Notes: generated by a model not told the origin, from the sequence alone. Positions 10,241 to 20,617 are shown, numbered from the stretch's first letter. The stretch is DNA of 64,000 nucleotides from Homarus americanus (GCF_018991925.1 NW_024756914.1:8824089-8888088); one strand, 5' to 3'. Translations and numbers: made by a program.

Positions 10241-11867
10241 GAAGCAGGTGTGCCAACACTTCCTGCGTTTGAGGACAGACGGTTCGACACAGCACTGACC
10301 CACATTGTGTTCACAGAAGAGGGTATAAGAAATAAACTGTCAAAGCTGAAGGTCCATAAGAGTCCCGGCCCTGACATGGTGCATCCTAGGGTGCTAAGAG
10401 AGTTGTGCAACGAGCTTGCCGAGCCCCTGAAGATCCTGTTTTGTAAATGTCTGGATGAACAAATGGTCCCCAGTGAATGGAAAGTGGCTCATGTGAGTCC
10501 TATCTACAAGAAGGGTGATCGGCACTCCACGAACAACTATAGACCGGTGAGCCTGACCAGCATAATATGTAAAGTACTTGAGAGTATTATCAGAGATGCC
10601 GCAATGGAACATCTAATATGAAACAACCTTGTAAAGGATTGCCAACACGGTTTTATGCCGGGGTGCTCCTGCTTAACACAATTGCTCAAGGTATTGGATA
10701 TTTGGATCCATATTCTGGAACGGGGTGGTAATATCGACAATATTTACCTAGATTTTGCCAAGGCTTTCGACAGCGTACCTCATGAAAGGCTGAAAATTAA
10801 ACTGGAAGGGTACGGAATTCGGGGAAATGTCCTAGCAAGCAGTGTGCGGTGATTAATGGCACAAAATCGTCATCCGTACCTGTCACAAGTGGGGTACCAC
10901 AGGGCAGTGTATTGGGCCCGCTGTTGTTTGTTTGTTTCATAAATGACATGCCTGACGTTGTACACTCCTCCATACAAATGTTTGCCGATGACGCTAAGTT
11001 ATTTCGGGAAATTAAGAACCAAGCTGACAGTGAAGAGCTGCAGAAGGACCTCTGTGGGCTCCAGGAATGGTCGAAGGAATGGCTGCTGAGATTCAATGTC
11101 ACGAAGTGTAAGAGGATGCACCTGGGGCGTACCAACGGTGAGGAGGCGTATCATATGCCCCAACGGGATGAAGAAACTGCACTAGTTGAGACTGAATGTG
11201 AGAAGGACCTAGGTGTGTATGTTGACAATGAGCTGAAGTTCTCGGGCCATTGCGAGAAGAAGGTAAATCAGGCAAATAAATTATTGGGTCTTATAAGAAG
11301 GTCGTTCAGATATCTAGACGGTCCGTCCCTCGTAACGATCTTCAGGAGTGAAGTGCTTCCCCATCTGGAATACTGTCACCCCATCTGGTCCCCGAGATAT
11401 GCTAGGGACTGTCAGTTGGTTGAAAATGTTCAAAGGAGGGCCACCAGACTGGTGCCTACACTTCGGTACCTCAGCTACCCTGAGAGATTGGAGAGCCTGA
11501 ACTTCCTAGCTTATACTACAGACGGGCAAGGGGTGACCTAATTGAGGTGTATAAGCATCTCAAGGGGCACTACTCAGTCGAGTGTCCTTGCTTGGAGCTG
11601 GCGGACGCTCGCCCCACAAGGGGTCACAGCTCAAGATTGAAGAAGCCGCAAGTCCAGAAAACCGTGAGGGCAAACTTTTTCGGAGTGAGAGTTGTGAACT
11701 CTTGGAACAATCTACCAGAAAGTGTTGTGACGGCACGGAGTGTGAGCTCTTTCAAGACAAGACTTGACCAACACTGGAGTGGGTTCAGGTACATTCAGAA
11801 GCCAGTGCATGCCCAGTATTTGCCAACAGTGCGTGACAGAGACGTGACCGATCGCCCGGGCGGCTAG
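10241..11867 (+). pseudogene. CR1-like ORF2 RT and C-terminus, copy A
   Basis: CR1-type RT motifs are seen in order: HKSPGPDMVHPRVL, PIYKKGDRHSTNNYRPVSL, a stop at 10619, LDFAKAFDSVPHE (first catalytic Asp), SGVPQGSVLGPLLF, and MFADDAKLF with the FADD core (about 10978-11005). The thumb block DLGVYVDNELKFS...LEYCHPIWSPRYA follows. The C-terminal block with VVNSWNNLPESVV and FKTRLDQHW ends at about 11780. Reading needs several frames: 10166-10621, 10655-10852, 10849-11541 and 11547-11867. No endonuclease is present, so the copy is inactive. Confidence 0.85.
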
Positions 11868-11915
11868 CGAGCCGATCTTTTGGTGAAAAAGATAAATGAA
11901 AAGGAAAAGTAATCA

Positions 11916-11975
11916 GAGACGTGACCGATCGCCAAGCGGCTAACAAGCCGATCAGTGGCGATAAAAAACAAAAAA
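11916..11975 (+). repeat. Extra CR1-like 3' end
   Basis: A second copy of the family 3' end (GTGACCGATCGCC, GGCTAACAAGCCGATCAGTGG) followed by an A-rich tail lies directly after copy A. It is either an extremely 5'-truncated insertion or a local duplication. Confidence 0.6.
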
Positions 11976-12149
11976 GGGGGCCAGGGGCAGCAGCGCACCA
12001 TCCACCGCCGCTCAACCGGGAGGTGGCACCAGCTCAGGAGGCGAGCGCCGTGTAAACAATGACATTTCTAACCACACCCTGCAGAATACAGTGTACTTAG
12101 CAAATGCTGCAGCGTCTGAGAATGGGGGTTACTACTAAGAGCAGAGACG

Positions 12150-12832
12150 TTACTGAGAACAAATTCTGGCTTGAATGTCATGTACACTAATACTGACACG
12201 TTTCTTGATACGAGAGAGGAGTTTGAAAAACTTCTGAAAGTACACCAACCTGCTATTGTGGGAGTTGTCGAACTGTTGTACAAGAACAGGGGAATCGACC
12301 CAGAGGAATGTGAGTTCAGTATTGCTGGATATGACTCATTTACGAACCTTTCTCAAGAAACTTGCAAGAGGGGTGTGGTTATCAATGCTAGGCAAGACCT
12401 TAGAGCCAGCCAGGCGAGGGTACAGGGAGAGGGTATTTTTGAAGAGACCAAGTGGTGTAAAATTAAATTAAAGGGAGGGGACTTACTTATCGTCGGGTGT
12501 ATCTACAGATCCCCAAACTGTGGCCCACTAAATCAAAGTAACTTAAGAGCCTTAATAGGCAATACGGCGATGCTCAACCTTAGCCACCTCTTTATCATGG
12601 GGGACTTTAACTTTGGCGACATCAACTGGAGAAACGAGTTCACCCCAAATGACTTGAATAACCCTGCTACTCTTTTTGTACAAACTCTGAGAGATAATTT
12701 TATGTTCCAACATGTTAGAGACACGACACATTACAGAGGGGAGCAAACACCCAAGCCACTAAACCTCACCATAACAAACGAGGAACACCTTGCCCCAGTT
12801 GGCACCAGTCACCATATACTGTAGTGTTGTCA
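12150..12832 (+). pseudogene. CR1-like ORF2 endonuclease, copy B
   Basis: This frame encodes an AP-like endonuclease (exonuclease-endonuclease-phosphatase fold) that nicks target DNA for target-primed reverse transcription. Seen are the N-terminal NVMYTNTD, the metal-binding Glu region IVGVVELL, IYRSPNC, the catalytic block FIMGDFNFGDINW (near 12590-12630) and the terminal GTSHH near 12810. The frame is open for about 217 codons. It ends at 12824 and the sequence continues in another frame, so the ORF2 protein is not continuous. Copies A, C and the Jockey fragments lack this part, which makes this the best-preserved CR1-like nuclease in the window. Confidence 0.8.
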
Positions 12833-13002
12833 TTCAGATTTAACTGTTACCAAGTTCAAGATAAGGCCAGGCCAAGGTGCAAATATTACAAGGGAAATTA
12901 CAACAGGTTGAGGGAAGAGATGAGGGGTATCCACTGGCCCTGACTCATTAAGCATTAAGGCACAAGAACTCAGACACTACGCTGAATATCATAACTAGTA
13001 AA

Positions 13003-13768
13003 GTGACCGATTTGATCGATAAATATATCCCCAAGACCAAACCCAGTGCCTCTAGGAATATGAGGGGATGCCTAAACATGAACCATGCGGCGGTCGACAA
13101 ATTTAAGAAGAAAACCCAGAAATTCAAGACGTGGGTTGGGTCAAACGATAAGCAGGACAGGGAGATGTATGCAAGAGTCAGAAACCAAGCAAAGGCAGAG
13201 TGTCGAAGAACTGAAAAAAAGTTCCAGAGGCTGGTTGCAAGCGAGGTCAAGTCAAACCCAAAGGCGTTTTACAGCTATGCAAAGTCGAAATTAAAAACAC
13301 GAGTAGGAGTATCAGACCTGAGGCTTGAAGATGGTAGTTATGCAGATTCTGACCAGGATAAAGCTGAGGCTTTGAACAGATTCTTTTCCTCGGTGTTCAC
13401 AAAAGAGGATGCGATTCACCTTCCTGCGTTTGAGGACAGACGGTTCAACACAGCACTGACCCACATTGTGTTCACAGAAGAGGGTGTTAGAAATAAACTG
13501 TCCAGGCTAAAGGTCCATAAGAGTCCCGGCCCTGACATGGTGCATCCCAGAGTGCTAAGAGAGTTGTGCAATGAGCTTGCCGAGCCCCTGAAGGTCCTGT
13601 TTTGTAAATGTATGGATGAACAAAAGGTCCCCAGTGAATGGGAAGTGGCTTATGTGAGTCCTATCTTCAAGAACGGCGATCGTCACTCCACGAACAACTA
13701 TAGACCGGTGAGCCTGACCAACATAATATGTAAAGTACTTGAGAGTATTATAAGAGATGCCGTGATGG
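13003..13768 (+). pseudogene. CR1-like ORF2 linker and RT N-terminal half, copy B
   Basis: The frame is open from about 13003. It holds a Lys/Arg-rich linker (LIDKYIPKTKPSASRNMRG, SNPKAFYSYAKSKLK), FFSSVFTKEDA and the RT blocks KSPGPDMVHPRVL and NNYRPVSL. It breaks inside the next helix at 13768, where the solo LTR starts. The same RT continues at 14227. The parallel copy D (43140-44720) has the same order. Confidence 0.85.
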
Positions 13769-14226
13769 TGTAGGTTTACATGAGATGTTTCTCCTCCATC
13801 CTGTGTGAGTGCGAATCTCCGGGGGTCACCATTTGTAGGGTACGTGATATTTGGTTCACACTCAGGATGGGATGGAGAAAGGAAACTCACAATGTGCTCT
13901 CTGTATACATATTATATTGGATGTACAATGCAGCTTGGTGGCTGGTGCTGGGAGGAGGCAGCGTGGTTACAAGCGTGAGTAGGGAGAGCTGGTTGGTGAG
14001 GGTGCTCAGAGGAGGTGTTGCTTGCTGCGGCTCTAGCTAGAAGAAGGGGCAGGTCACGGTCAGGTGTGGTCTTATATAGCGGGGGTAGGCGTGGCTTGAA
14101 GGTAGACCCCCGCTTTGTTCGGCGTCGCTGGTTACCTGACCTTGACCACGAGGGATACGCTGGTAGATTCGCGGGGGGTCGGCCAGTCAGCGACACACGG
14201 CGTTTGTAGGGGAGGAATCCACTACA
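13769..14226 (-). mobile_element. Solo-LTR-like remnant, family L1 copy 2, with PBS
   Basis: On the minus strand it starts at 14226 with TGTAGTGG. It carries TATATAAG at 14077-14070, and the LTR proper ends at about 13834 with CCCTACA. It is flanked by the 4-bp duplication ATGG (13765-13768 and 14227-14230). Unlike the other two copies it keeps about 65 bp beyond the LTR, beginning with a primer-binding-site-like sequence (13819-13832). The outer end reads ...CCTACA, so it may be the last bases of the second LTR after a large internal deletion. It splits CR1-like copy B. Confidence 0.85.
13819..13832 (-). other. Putative primer-binding site of LTR family L1
   Basis: Immediately inside the LTR end the minus strand reads TGGTGACCCCCGG. 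It starts with TGG, as expected for pairing with the CCA end of a tRNA primer. The tRNA species is not determined here. Confidence 0.55.
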
Positions 14227-14483
14227 ATGGAACATCTATTACGAAACAACCTTGTAAAGGATTGCCAACGCGGTTTTATGCCAGGGCGCTCCTGCTTAAC
14301 ACAATTGCTCAAGGTATTGGATATTTAGACCCATATTCTGGAACGGGATGGTAATATCAACAATATATACCTAGATTTTGCCAAGGCTTTCGACAGTGTA
14401 CCCCACGAAAAGCTGAAAGGGTACGGAATTCGGGGAAATGTCCTAGCGTGGATAGAAGACTTTCTACATGACCGCAAGCAGTG
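14227..14483 (+). pseudogene. CR1-like ORF2 RT middle piece, copy B
   Basis: This continues the RT after the solo LTR: the block 'FMPGRSCLTQLLKVLD' is readable in shifted frames, and the first catalytic region LDFAKAFDSVPHE is encoded near 14373-14410. It stops at 14483 within the palm, at GCAAGCAGTG, where the Jockey-like element's T-run begins. Confidence 0.75.
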
Positions 14484-17140
14484 TTTTTTTTTTACGGGAA
14501 TTAGCCCACCCGGGCACAGGTCCAACGACCCACAACGGAGCCTGAGGGGCGAAAAAAAAAGAACGGAAAGAAATTGTAAATATAGAAAAATAGGTTATAC
14601 TGTATTAATCTACACCAAGAAGATGCCGGAAAACCAGCTTTTTAAAGTGAGACAGATTGTAAGAGCATGGAAACACAGAAGAAGGCAGAGCATTCCACAG
14701 CTTGGCTGTGTGAAGAAAGAAGGAGGTACTATAACGGGTTATTCTAGTGTGACCGACATCCACGGAGAAACGGTGGGCACCGCGGGCAAGACGTGTGTTT
14801 CGAACCCACGGCCTTGCCGGCGGTACACAGGATGCCAAATCCACTGAACATTGCCCGTTAAAGTACCTGTAAAAGAGAGAGAGTGAAGCAACATTGTGGC
14901 GAAGAGAAAGGGAAGAGAGATTGTCGACTAAAGAAGGAGAGTTAATAAGACGAAATGCCTTTGACTCCACCCTATCTAATAGTTGGACAGAAGAGGAGCC
15001 ACCCCAGATATGAGAGCAGTACTCCAAGTTAGGACGAATGAATCCCTTATATACTTGGAGCAACTGCTCAGGAGTGAAGTAGCTGCGGCATCTGTACAGC
15101 ATTCCAACTTTCGGGAGGCAGCTTTAGTTATACTGTACTAAGGATGTGTGATTTCCAGGACATATTGGAGGAAATGGTGAGGCCTAACATATTTATTTCA
15201 GAATTTGGGAGGATGATAGCGTCCTGAAATGTAATTGGTGGGAGATCGTCAAATTTACAAAGTGTAATTGGTAAATATTGAGTTTTATTACTATTGGACT
15301 TAACCAAGTTTGTATCTCCCCATTCAGAGATGCTGCACAGATCCGCGTTGATAGAAGTAATGATATCAGTTCTAGAAACAGATCTTGTTTGAGAGTTAGG
15401 AGGAAGGGGAAAATGTGAGGAAGAGTGAAGAGTAGAATCATCAGCGTAAGAATGGATAGAATTAGTTGTAGCGTGAAGTAAATCATTGATAAAAAGAAGG
15501 AAGAGAGTAGGTGAAAGAACAGAACCCTGTGGGACGCCACTATTGGTAGAGAAAGAGCGAGAAATCGATCCCTCGACAACAACTGCCATGGATCGGTTCT
15601 CAAGGAAGCTAGAGATGAGAGAACAAAGTGGGGGAGAGAAACCAAAAGAGGGAAGTTTAGATAGCAAAGACTTGTGCCATACCCTGTCAAATGCTTTGGA
15701 GATGTCGAGGGCCACGACAAAAGTTTCCCCATAGTCCCTAAGAGAGAATGACCAAAGATGGGTGCAATAGGAGAGCAGATCACCAGTAGATCTCACCTGG
15801 CGAAAGCCAAACTGGTGATCCGACAAAAGAGAAAGCGCGTTCAAGGTGACGGAGAAAATGGGAGTTCAAGATAGTTTCGAAAATCTTAGAGAGGGATGAA
15901 GTTAGGGCAATGGGGCGATAGTTAGAGGGATTAGAATGGTTACCCTTCTTCGGGATGGGCTGAACCAAGGCATGCTTCCAAGAAGAAGGAAAAGTTTGGG
16001 TTTTGAGGCAAAGGCGAAAAAGGCGAGCAAGCACAGGGGCCAGGGCTTCAGCACACTCCCTCAGAACACGAGGGGGTATTCCGTCCGGTCCATGCGCCTT
16101 ACTCACATCCAACCTGGATAACACACGGGCAACCCTGCGAGTGGAGATTATAGGAAAGTGCATGGGTTCAGTAGGAGGTGTAGGGGTAGGAGGGATAGAG
16201 TGGGAATCGTCTAAGGCGAAATTAGAGGAGAATAAGGTGCCAAAGAGGTTGGCTTTGTCAGGGGGAGAGTTGGCTATAGAGTTATTAGGACGGAAGAGGG
16301 GAGGAAAAGAAGGCGTGCAGAAGTTGTTACAGATGTTTTTAGTTAAGGACCAGAAGGATTTACTAGAGGAAGAATTAGTCAGGACAGCGGTCTTTCTTTT
16401 AATAAAATTCCGCTTGGCCCTACGAAGAATAGCCTTACAACGATTCCTAGAAGTAATGAAAGAGGAGTGGGTAATAGTAGGAGATAGTTTCATAGCTCGA
16501 TATGCCCTATCTCTCACCTTGCAAGCAAGTGAGCAGGAGCGATCAAACCATGATTGTAATGTGAAAGTTTTGGTAGAAGATGGGATAAATGCACACATAC
16601 CGCCCTGTATAACCCCAGCAATGCTGTCAGCACATACAAGTACTGAGGCATCCCGAGCGGAAAAGCAACATTCATCCCAAGGAAAGTCGGTGAAGAATTC
16701 TCGCAAGGATTGCCAGCTTGCTCTCCGATAGTGCCATAGTTGACGTTTAGAGGGGGGTGGGGGAGGTGGTCGTGCCCAGTTTGATTTAATAGAAATAAGG
16801 TTGTGATCAGAAGACCCTAAGGGGGCAAAAATTGAGTATGAATAGTGTGAGGGGTTAGAGGTAAAACAAAGATCAAGAATGTTAATAAGTTGATCTTGTC
16901 GATCAGGAACGCATGTAGGGTGTTTGATTATTTGTTCCAAATCATTAAGTAAGGAAAAATAGAGTGCCTCAGCTCCACCTGGGTCATCCCTTGCAGAGGC
17001 AAGCCACTCTCTGTGATGTACATTGAAATCCCCTCGGTAAAGGATCTCGTTGTTGGGGTGTGTGGATAGCAACGACTCATGGCAAGAAGTGAGATAGTCA
17101 AAGAGTTCGAAATAGTTGGTAGAGTTGGGAGAACAGTAAT
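14484..17140 (-). mobile_element. Jockey-like LINE, copy 1, 5'-truncated, inserted in CR1-like copy B
   Basis: The minus-strand element has its poly(A) tail as a T-run at 14484-14493. Next to it is the conserved 3' end (CCCGGGTGGGCTAATTCCCG on the coding strand) seen again at 41290-41350, 60900-60963 and 61995-62070. The 5' junction at about 17131-17144 falls in sequence shared with the target (AGTAATGGCAC). A few target bases between the two CR1 flanks are missing, which fits microhomology-assisted joining with a small target deletion instead of a normal duplication. Confidence 0.85.
14605..17135 (-). pseudogene. Jockey-like ORF2: endonuclease part, RT and C-terminus
   Basis: From the 5' end (17135 downward) a truncated endonuclease carries HYCSPNSTNYFELFDYL, then YRGDFNVHHREW and the terminal GSSDHNLISI. 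The RT follows with KAHGPDGIPPRVLRECA, SNPSNYRPIALTSSLS, ALDISKAFDRVWHKSL (first Asp), NSGVPQGSVLSPTLFLL and HSYADDSTLHSS (catalytic YADD). The thumb has GFIRPNLEYCSHIWGG. The frame breaks near 15840 (two extra bases, compared with the copy at 61995-64000) and again near 15105-15125. The endonuclease N-terminus is absent. The absence of RNase H and the RT motifs favour a Jockey-type element. Confidence 0.82.
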
Positions 17141-17625
17141 GGCACGAAATCATCATCTGTACTTGTTGCAAGCGGGGTACCACAGGACAGTGTATTGGGC
17201 CAACTGTTGTTTGTTTGTTTCATAAATGACATGCCTGACGTTGTACACTCCTCCATACAAATGTTTGCCGATGACGCTAAGTTATATCGGGAAATCAAGA
17301 ACCATGAGGACTGTAAAGAGCTGCAGAAGGAACTCTGTGAGCTCTGAGAATGGTTGAAGAAATGGCTGCTGAGATTCAATGTCACGAAGTGTAAGTGGAT
17401 GCACCTGGGGCTTACCAACGGTAAGGAGGCGTATCATATGTCCCAACGGGATGAAGAAACCTAGGTGTGTATGTTGATAATGAGCTGAAGTTCTCGGGCC
17501 ATTGCGAGAAAAATGGAATTCAAGCAAATAAATTATTGGGTCTTATAAGGTCGTTCAGATATCTAGACGGTCCGTCCCTAGTAACGATCTTCAAGAGTGA
17601 AGTGGTTCCCCATCTGGAGTACTGT
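17141..17625 (+). pseudogene. CR1-like ORF2 RT/thumb piece, copy B
   Basis: It encodes the block around the catalytic FADD (MFADDAKLY near 17262-17285), a stop in the following helix (17346), and then a deletion relative to copy A just before the thumb motif YVDNELKFS (about 17459). It ends at 17625 in CACCTGGAGTACTGT-like sequence, where the plus-strand solo LTR starts. Confidence 0.75.
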
Positions 17626-18069
17626 TGTAGTGGATTCCTCCCCTACAAACGCTGTTTGTCGCTGAGTAGTCGACCCCGCGAATTCCCCAGTGTATGCCTC
17701 GTGATCTAGGTCAACCATCGCCGCCTTACATGACAGAGGTCAACTATTAAGCCACGCCTACCTCCGCTATATAAGACGTGACCTCGTGGTGACCTGTCTC
17801 TTACTACCTACACCAACCAGCAAGCAACACCTCCTCCTCCTCCTCCTGCCAGGCGGCCCTCGCTCCCGCCAGCGACCATGGCGACCCACAAGCTAGTCCT
17901 CTGAGCACCCTCACCAACCAGCTCTCTCTACTCAACGCTTGTTACCATGCTGCCTTCCCAGCACCAAGCTGCATTGTACATCCAATACAACATGTATACA
18001 GAGAGCACATTGTGAGTTTCCTTTCACCATCCCATCCTGAGTGTGAACCAAAACAACTCGTACCCCACA
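17626..18069 (+). mobile_element. Solo LTR, family L1 copy 3 (444 bp)
   Basis: It starts TGTAGTGG and ends CCCCACA. It is flanked by the 4-bp duplication CTGT (17622-17625 and 18070-18073) and has TATATAAG at 17768-17775. It is closely related to the minus copy at 13769-14226 and more distantly to 59-550. The flanking CR1-like thumb sequence continues in register on the right, so the duplication and both ends are well supported. Confidence 0.92.
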
Positions 18070-18600
18070 CTGTCACTCAGTCTGGTCCCCGAGATATGCT
18101 AGGGAGTGTCAGGTGGTTGAAAATGTTAAAAGGGGGGCCACCAGACTGGTGCCTGCACTTCGGCACTTCAACTACCCTGAGAGATTGGAGCGCCTGAACT
18201 TGCCTAGCTTATACTACAGACGGGCAAGGGGCGACCTGATTGAGGTGTATAAGCATCTCAAGCGGCACTACTCAGTCGAGTGTCCTTACTTGGAGCTGGC
18301 GGACGCTCGTCCCACAAGGGGTCACAGCTCAAGATTGAAGAAGCCGCAGGTCCAGAAACCTGTGAGGGCAAACTTTTTCGGAGTGAGATTTGTGAACGCT
18401 TGGAACAATCTACCAGAAAGTGTTGTTACGGCACATAGTGTGAGCTCTTTCAAGACCAGACTTGACCAACACTGGAGCAGGTTCAGGTATATTCATAAGT
18501 CAGTGCATGCCCAGTACTTGCCAACAGTGTGTAACAGAGGCGTGACCGATCGCCCAAGCGGCTAACGAGCCGATCAGTGGTAAAGAGTGTAAAATTAATA
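18070..18600 (+). pseudogene. CR1-like ORF2 C-terminal piece, copy B
   Basis: After the solo LTR the thumb and C-terminal region resume: VENVKRGATRLVPALRH, YYRRARGDLIEVYKHLK, then FFGVRFVNAWNNLPESVV and SSFKTRLDQHW. The frame is open for 150 codons (18113-18565). It stops in the family 3' end, which holds the GATCGCCCAAGCGGCTAACG hairpin-like sequence. Confidence 0.85.
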
Positions 18601-20087
18601 GTAAAAGTGAGCCTAACAAAGAGAAATTAGACAACTGGCCACATACACTACGCTACACTATTTAGCAAAATCGTCATACAAGTTTACAATTGTTGGCTAA
18701 GCATATATTTAGTTAAGACTCAATTCAGGTATATAGTTTAGCATATAGTTGTTTGTGAAGGGGGGATCGCCCTATTTTAATATAGGACTCGTGTATGTTA
18801 TTTTACTTTGGGCGGTGGACCTTTTGCTCATCCTTGCATCTGCAAATTTTAAAGGACTCTACAAGCTCGCTTCACAACTAATACTTATTCACACTATCAG
18901 AGCCAGGACTCAGTATGAACCTTGATTTTTGACAGTTCACAATGCTTACTTCAAAGTATTGTAGTTAGCTCTGACAATTACACAATTTGCTTGATCACTA
19001 TTGCATCATACTTTAAAGTTATTACCGCGAAACATTAGATTGTGACAAATTAACCTAACATATATCCAAAATTCAATCTAATTTTACTAAAGAAATTAGA
19101 ACGTAGCCCGTGTTGTTTTATTCTTAAATGGTATAACCTTTGGGCCGCCCCTCTTACCCGAGTCCCGAACACAGCACCAGCAGCCTCGTGTGTTAAGGGA
19201 GGAGTGAAGGTGTTGTTATGACACTGCATTATATCATTTGATGGGAACATTATTATGTATTTTTATATTTCACTATTGAATTAAGAAGTATATAATTATA
19301 TAGAATACCGAGAACTGGTGTAATAATCGGTGGACAAATAATTATGTTGACAAGGAAGAAATTTTTGGAGAAGTGTTTCTTGCGCTGCGTCCTTGAGTGT
19401 TATGTGGTTCATGGTCTTAAGACTTGGTACGCATTTTATATTTTAGGAAGTGGCTGTACTGTACACCTAGATCTGGCTCTCATAAATTTTGCTCAAGTAA
19501 GGTAACCACAGCTAAGACAAAATAAATTACTTTATGCATGATGCTAATGTTATCATAGTATTATACTGTATGCTTAGCGAACACAAACAGGTAATGTTAA
19601 TCAAGGTGTCTTTTAGGATTGCTTACATAATAAAGATTGGTATTATTTTGAGGTAATTTTTTACTTTCGGACATGAGTCCCTAGTTGTTGACCAATATGT
19701 TTTTGCAGGGTATTTTGGTGTGTTTTAAAGAAATCTGACCTTCATTTTTCTCAGAAATTGCTCTTATTTGCCCCACCCTGATCCCCTAACAATAATTAAA
19801 TCGGTTTCACACAGATAACTCTTCACAGAAGAAGACTGAAAAGTACTTAAATTCAATTGTCGCTATTTTCCATTTCCGAATGGTAAAAATGGGGTTAAAA
19901 TGGTCAGAATAGGGAGATCTAAATGTTTCAGTAGTTTATAGCTTTGGGGCGCTCTCTGTCCGAAAGTAAAATAAAACGAATTTTGGTATCTATACTTCTA
20001 AAGCACAGATTGCAAATATGTTGAGGGTATAAGGATAAAATGACTTGTAGCTTTGTCTATGCAACAGCCTGTAGGCCTCTATACCCT
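18601..20087. other. Intergenic, nothing recognised
   Basis: AT-rich single-copy-looking sequence with no supported ORF, RNA gene or transposon end. Confidence 0.5.
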
Positions 20088-20617
20088 GTCCGACTAAGTA
20101 CCCAAATGTAGCCGGAATGAAGTCAAATAATGGTCCTAGATGAATAAATCGGACTGCCAATCACTTCTCGACTAGTATTTAGTGTCACAAAGTCACAAAA
20201 AATTGGAAAACTTACTTTAATCTGAGTTAATAGATCGCGTGCATGTACCTACTGAGCGAGGAATTACCCAAATGTACCCAAATGTAGCCGCAATGAAGTC
20301 AAATGATGGTCGTACAAGCGTAATTCGGGCTGTGAATCACTTCTCGATTATTATTTGGTGTCATAAAGTAAAAAAAAATTGGTAAACTTAATTTAATCTG
20401 ATTTGTGTTGTGTTAGGTTAGATTAGATTAGATTAGGTTAGGTTAGGTACATGCACTCGATCTATTAACTCAGATTAAATTAAGTTTACCAATTTTTTGT
20501 GACTTTGTGACACCAAATACTAGTCGAGAAGTGATTGGCAGTCCGATTTATTCATCTAGGACCATTATTTGACTTCATTCCGGCTATATTTGGCTGCATT
20601 TGGGTAATTAGTCGGAC
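20088..20617. mobile_element. Foldback element FB1 (530 bp) with CCCT duplication
   Basis: The ends are inverted: GTCCGACTAA at 20088 and its complement TTAGTCGGAC ending at 20617. They continue as arms of about 160 bp (ACCCAAATG...GAAGTCAAATAATGG on the left, matched on the right at 20535-20605). Between the arms, 20268-20400 is a third, partial direct copy of the left arm, followed by a TTAGG-type stretch. The flanks CCCT (20084-20087) and CCCT (20618-20621) look like a 4-bp target duplication. No coding capacity. Confidence 0.8.
20405..20445 (+). repeat. Degenerate TTAGG tract inside FB1
   Basis: A run of TTAGGTTAGATTAGATTAG units mixes TTAGG and TTAGA pentamers. TTAGG is the ancestral arthropod telomere repeat. 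It sits exactly in the loop of the foldback element. Confidence 0.7.

Larger units (their letters stand above)
9355..11915 (+). mobile_element. CR1-like LINE, copy A (internally deleted)
   Basis: This copy holds ORF1 (PHD-like finger, coiled region, RNA-binding-like block) directly joined to the ORF2 RT. The endonuclease is missing. The junction near 10240-10262 lies at sequence shared with copy B (CTTCCTGCGTTTGAGG), which suggests a deletion. A second small deletion at about 10831-10845 removes part of the RT finger/palm. The 3' end carries the family hallmark GTGACCGATCGCCC...GGCTAGCGAGCCGATC at about 11845-11880 and an A-rich tail. It is CR1-like by its RT motifs and by the PHD finger in ORF1. 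Confidence 0.85.
11976..18600 (+). mobile_element. CR1-like LINE copy B, split into four pieces by later insertions
   Basis: Pieces at 11976-13768, 14227-14483, 17141-17625 and 18070-18600 line up in order with copy A. They are separated by a solo LTR (13769-14226, minus), a Jockey-like LINE (14484-17140, minus) and a second solo LTR (17626-18069, plus). The 3' end at 18541-18600 has the family hallmark GTGACCGATCGCCC and AACGAGCCGATCAGTGG. The upstream 11976-12150 part is GC-rich and unassigned. Each interruption joins cleanly to homologous sequence on both sides, so copy B is older than all three inserts. Confidence 0.9.

Noticed and set aside
16003..16731. Plus-strand 242-codon ORF
   Set aside because: It is the antisense of the Jockey-like endonuclease/RT coding sequence, with the same shadow seen at 63464-63724.
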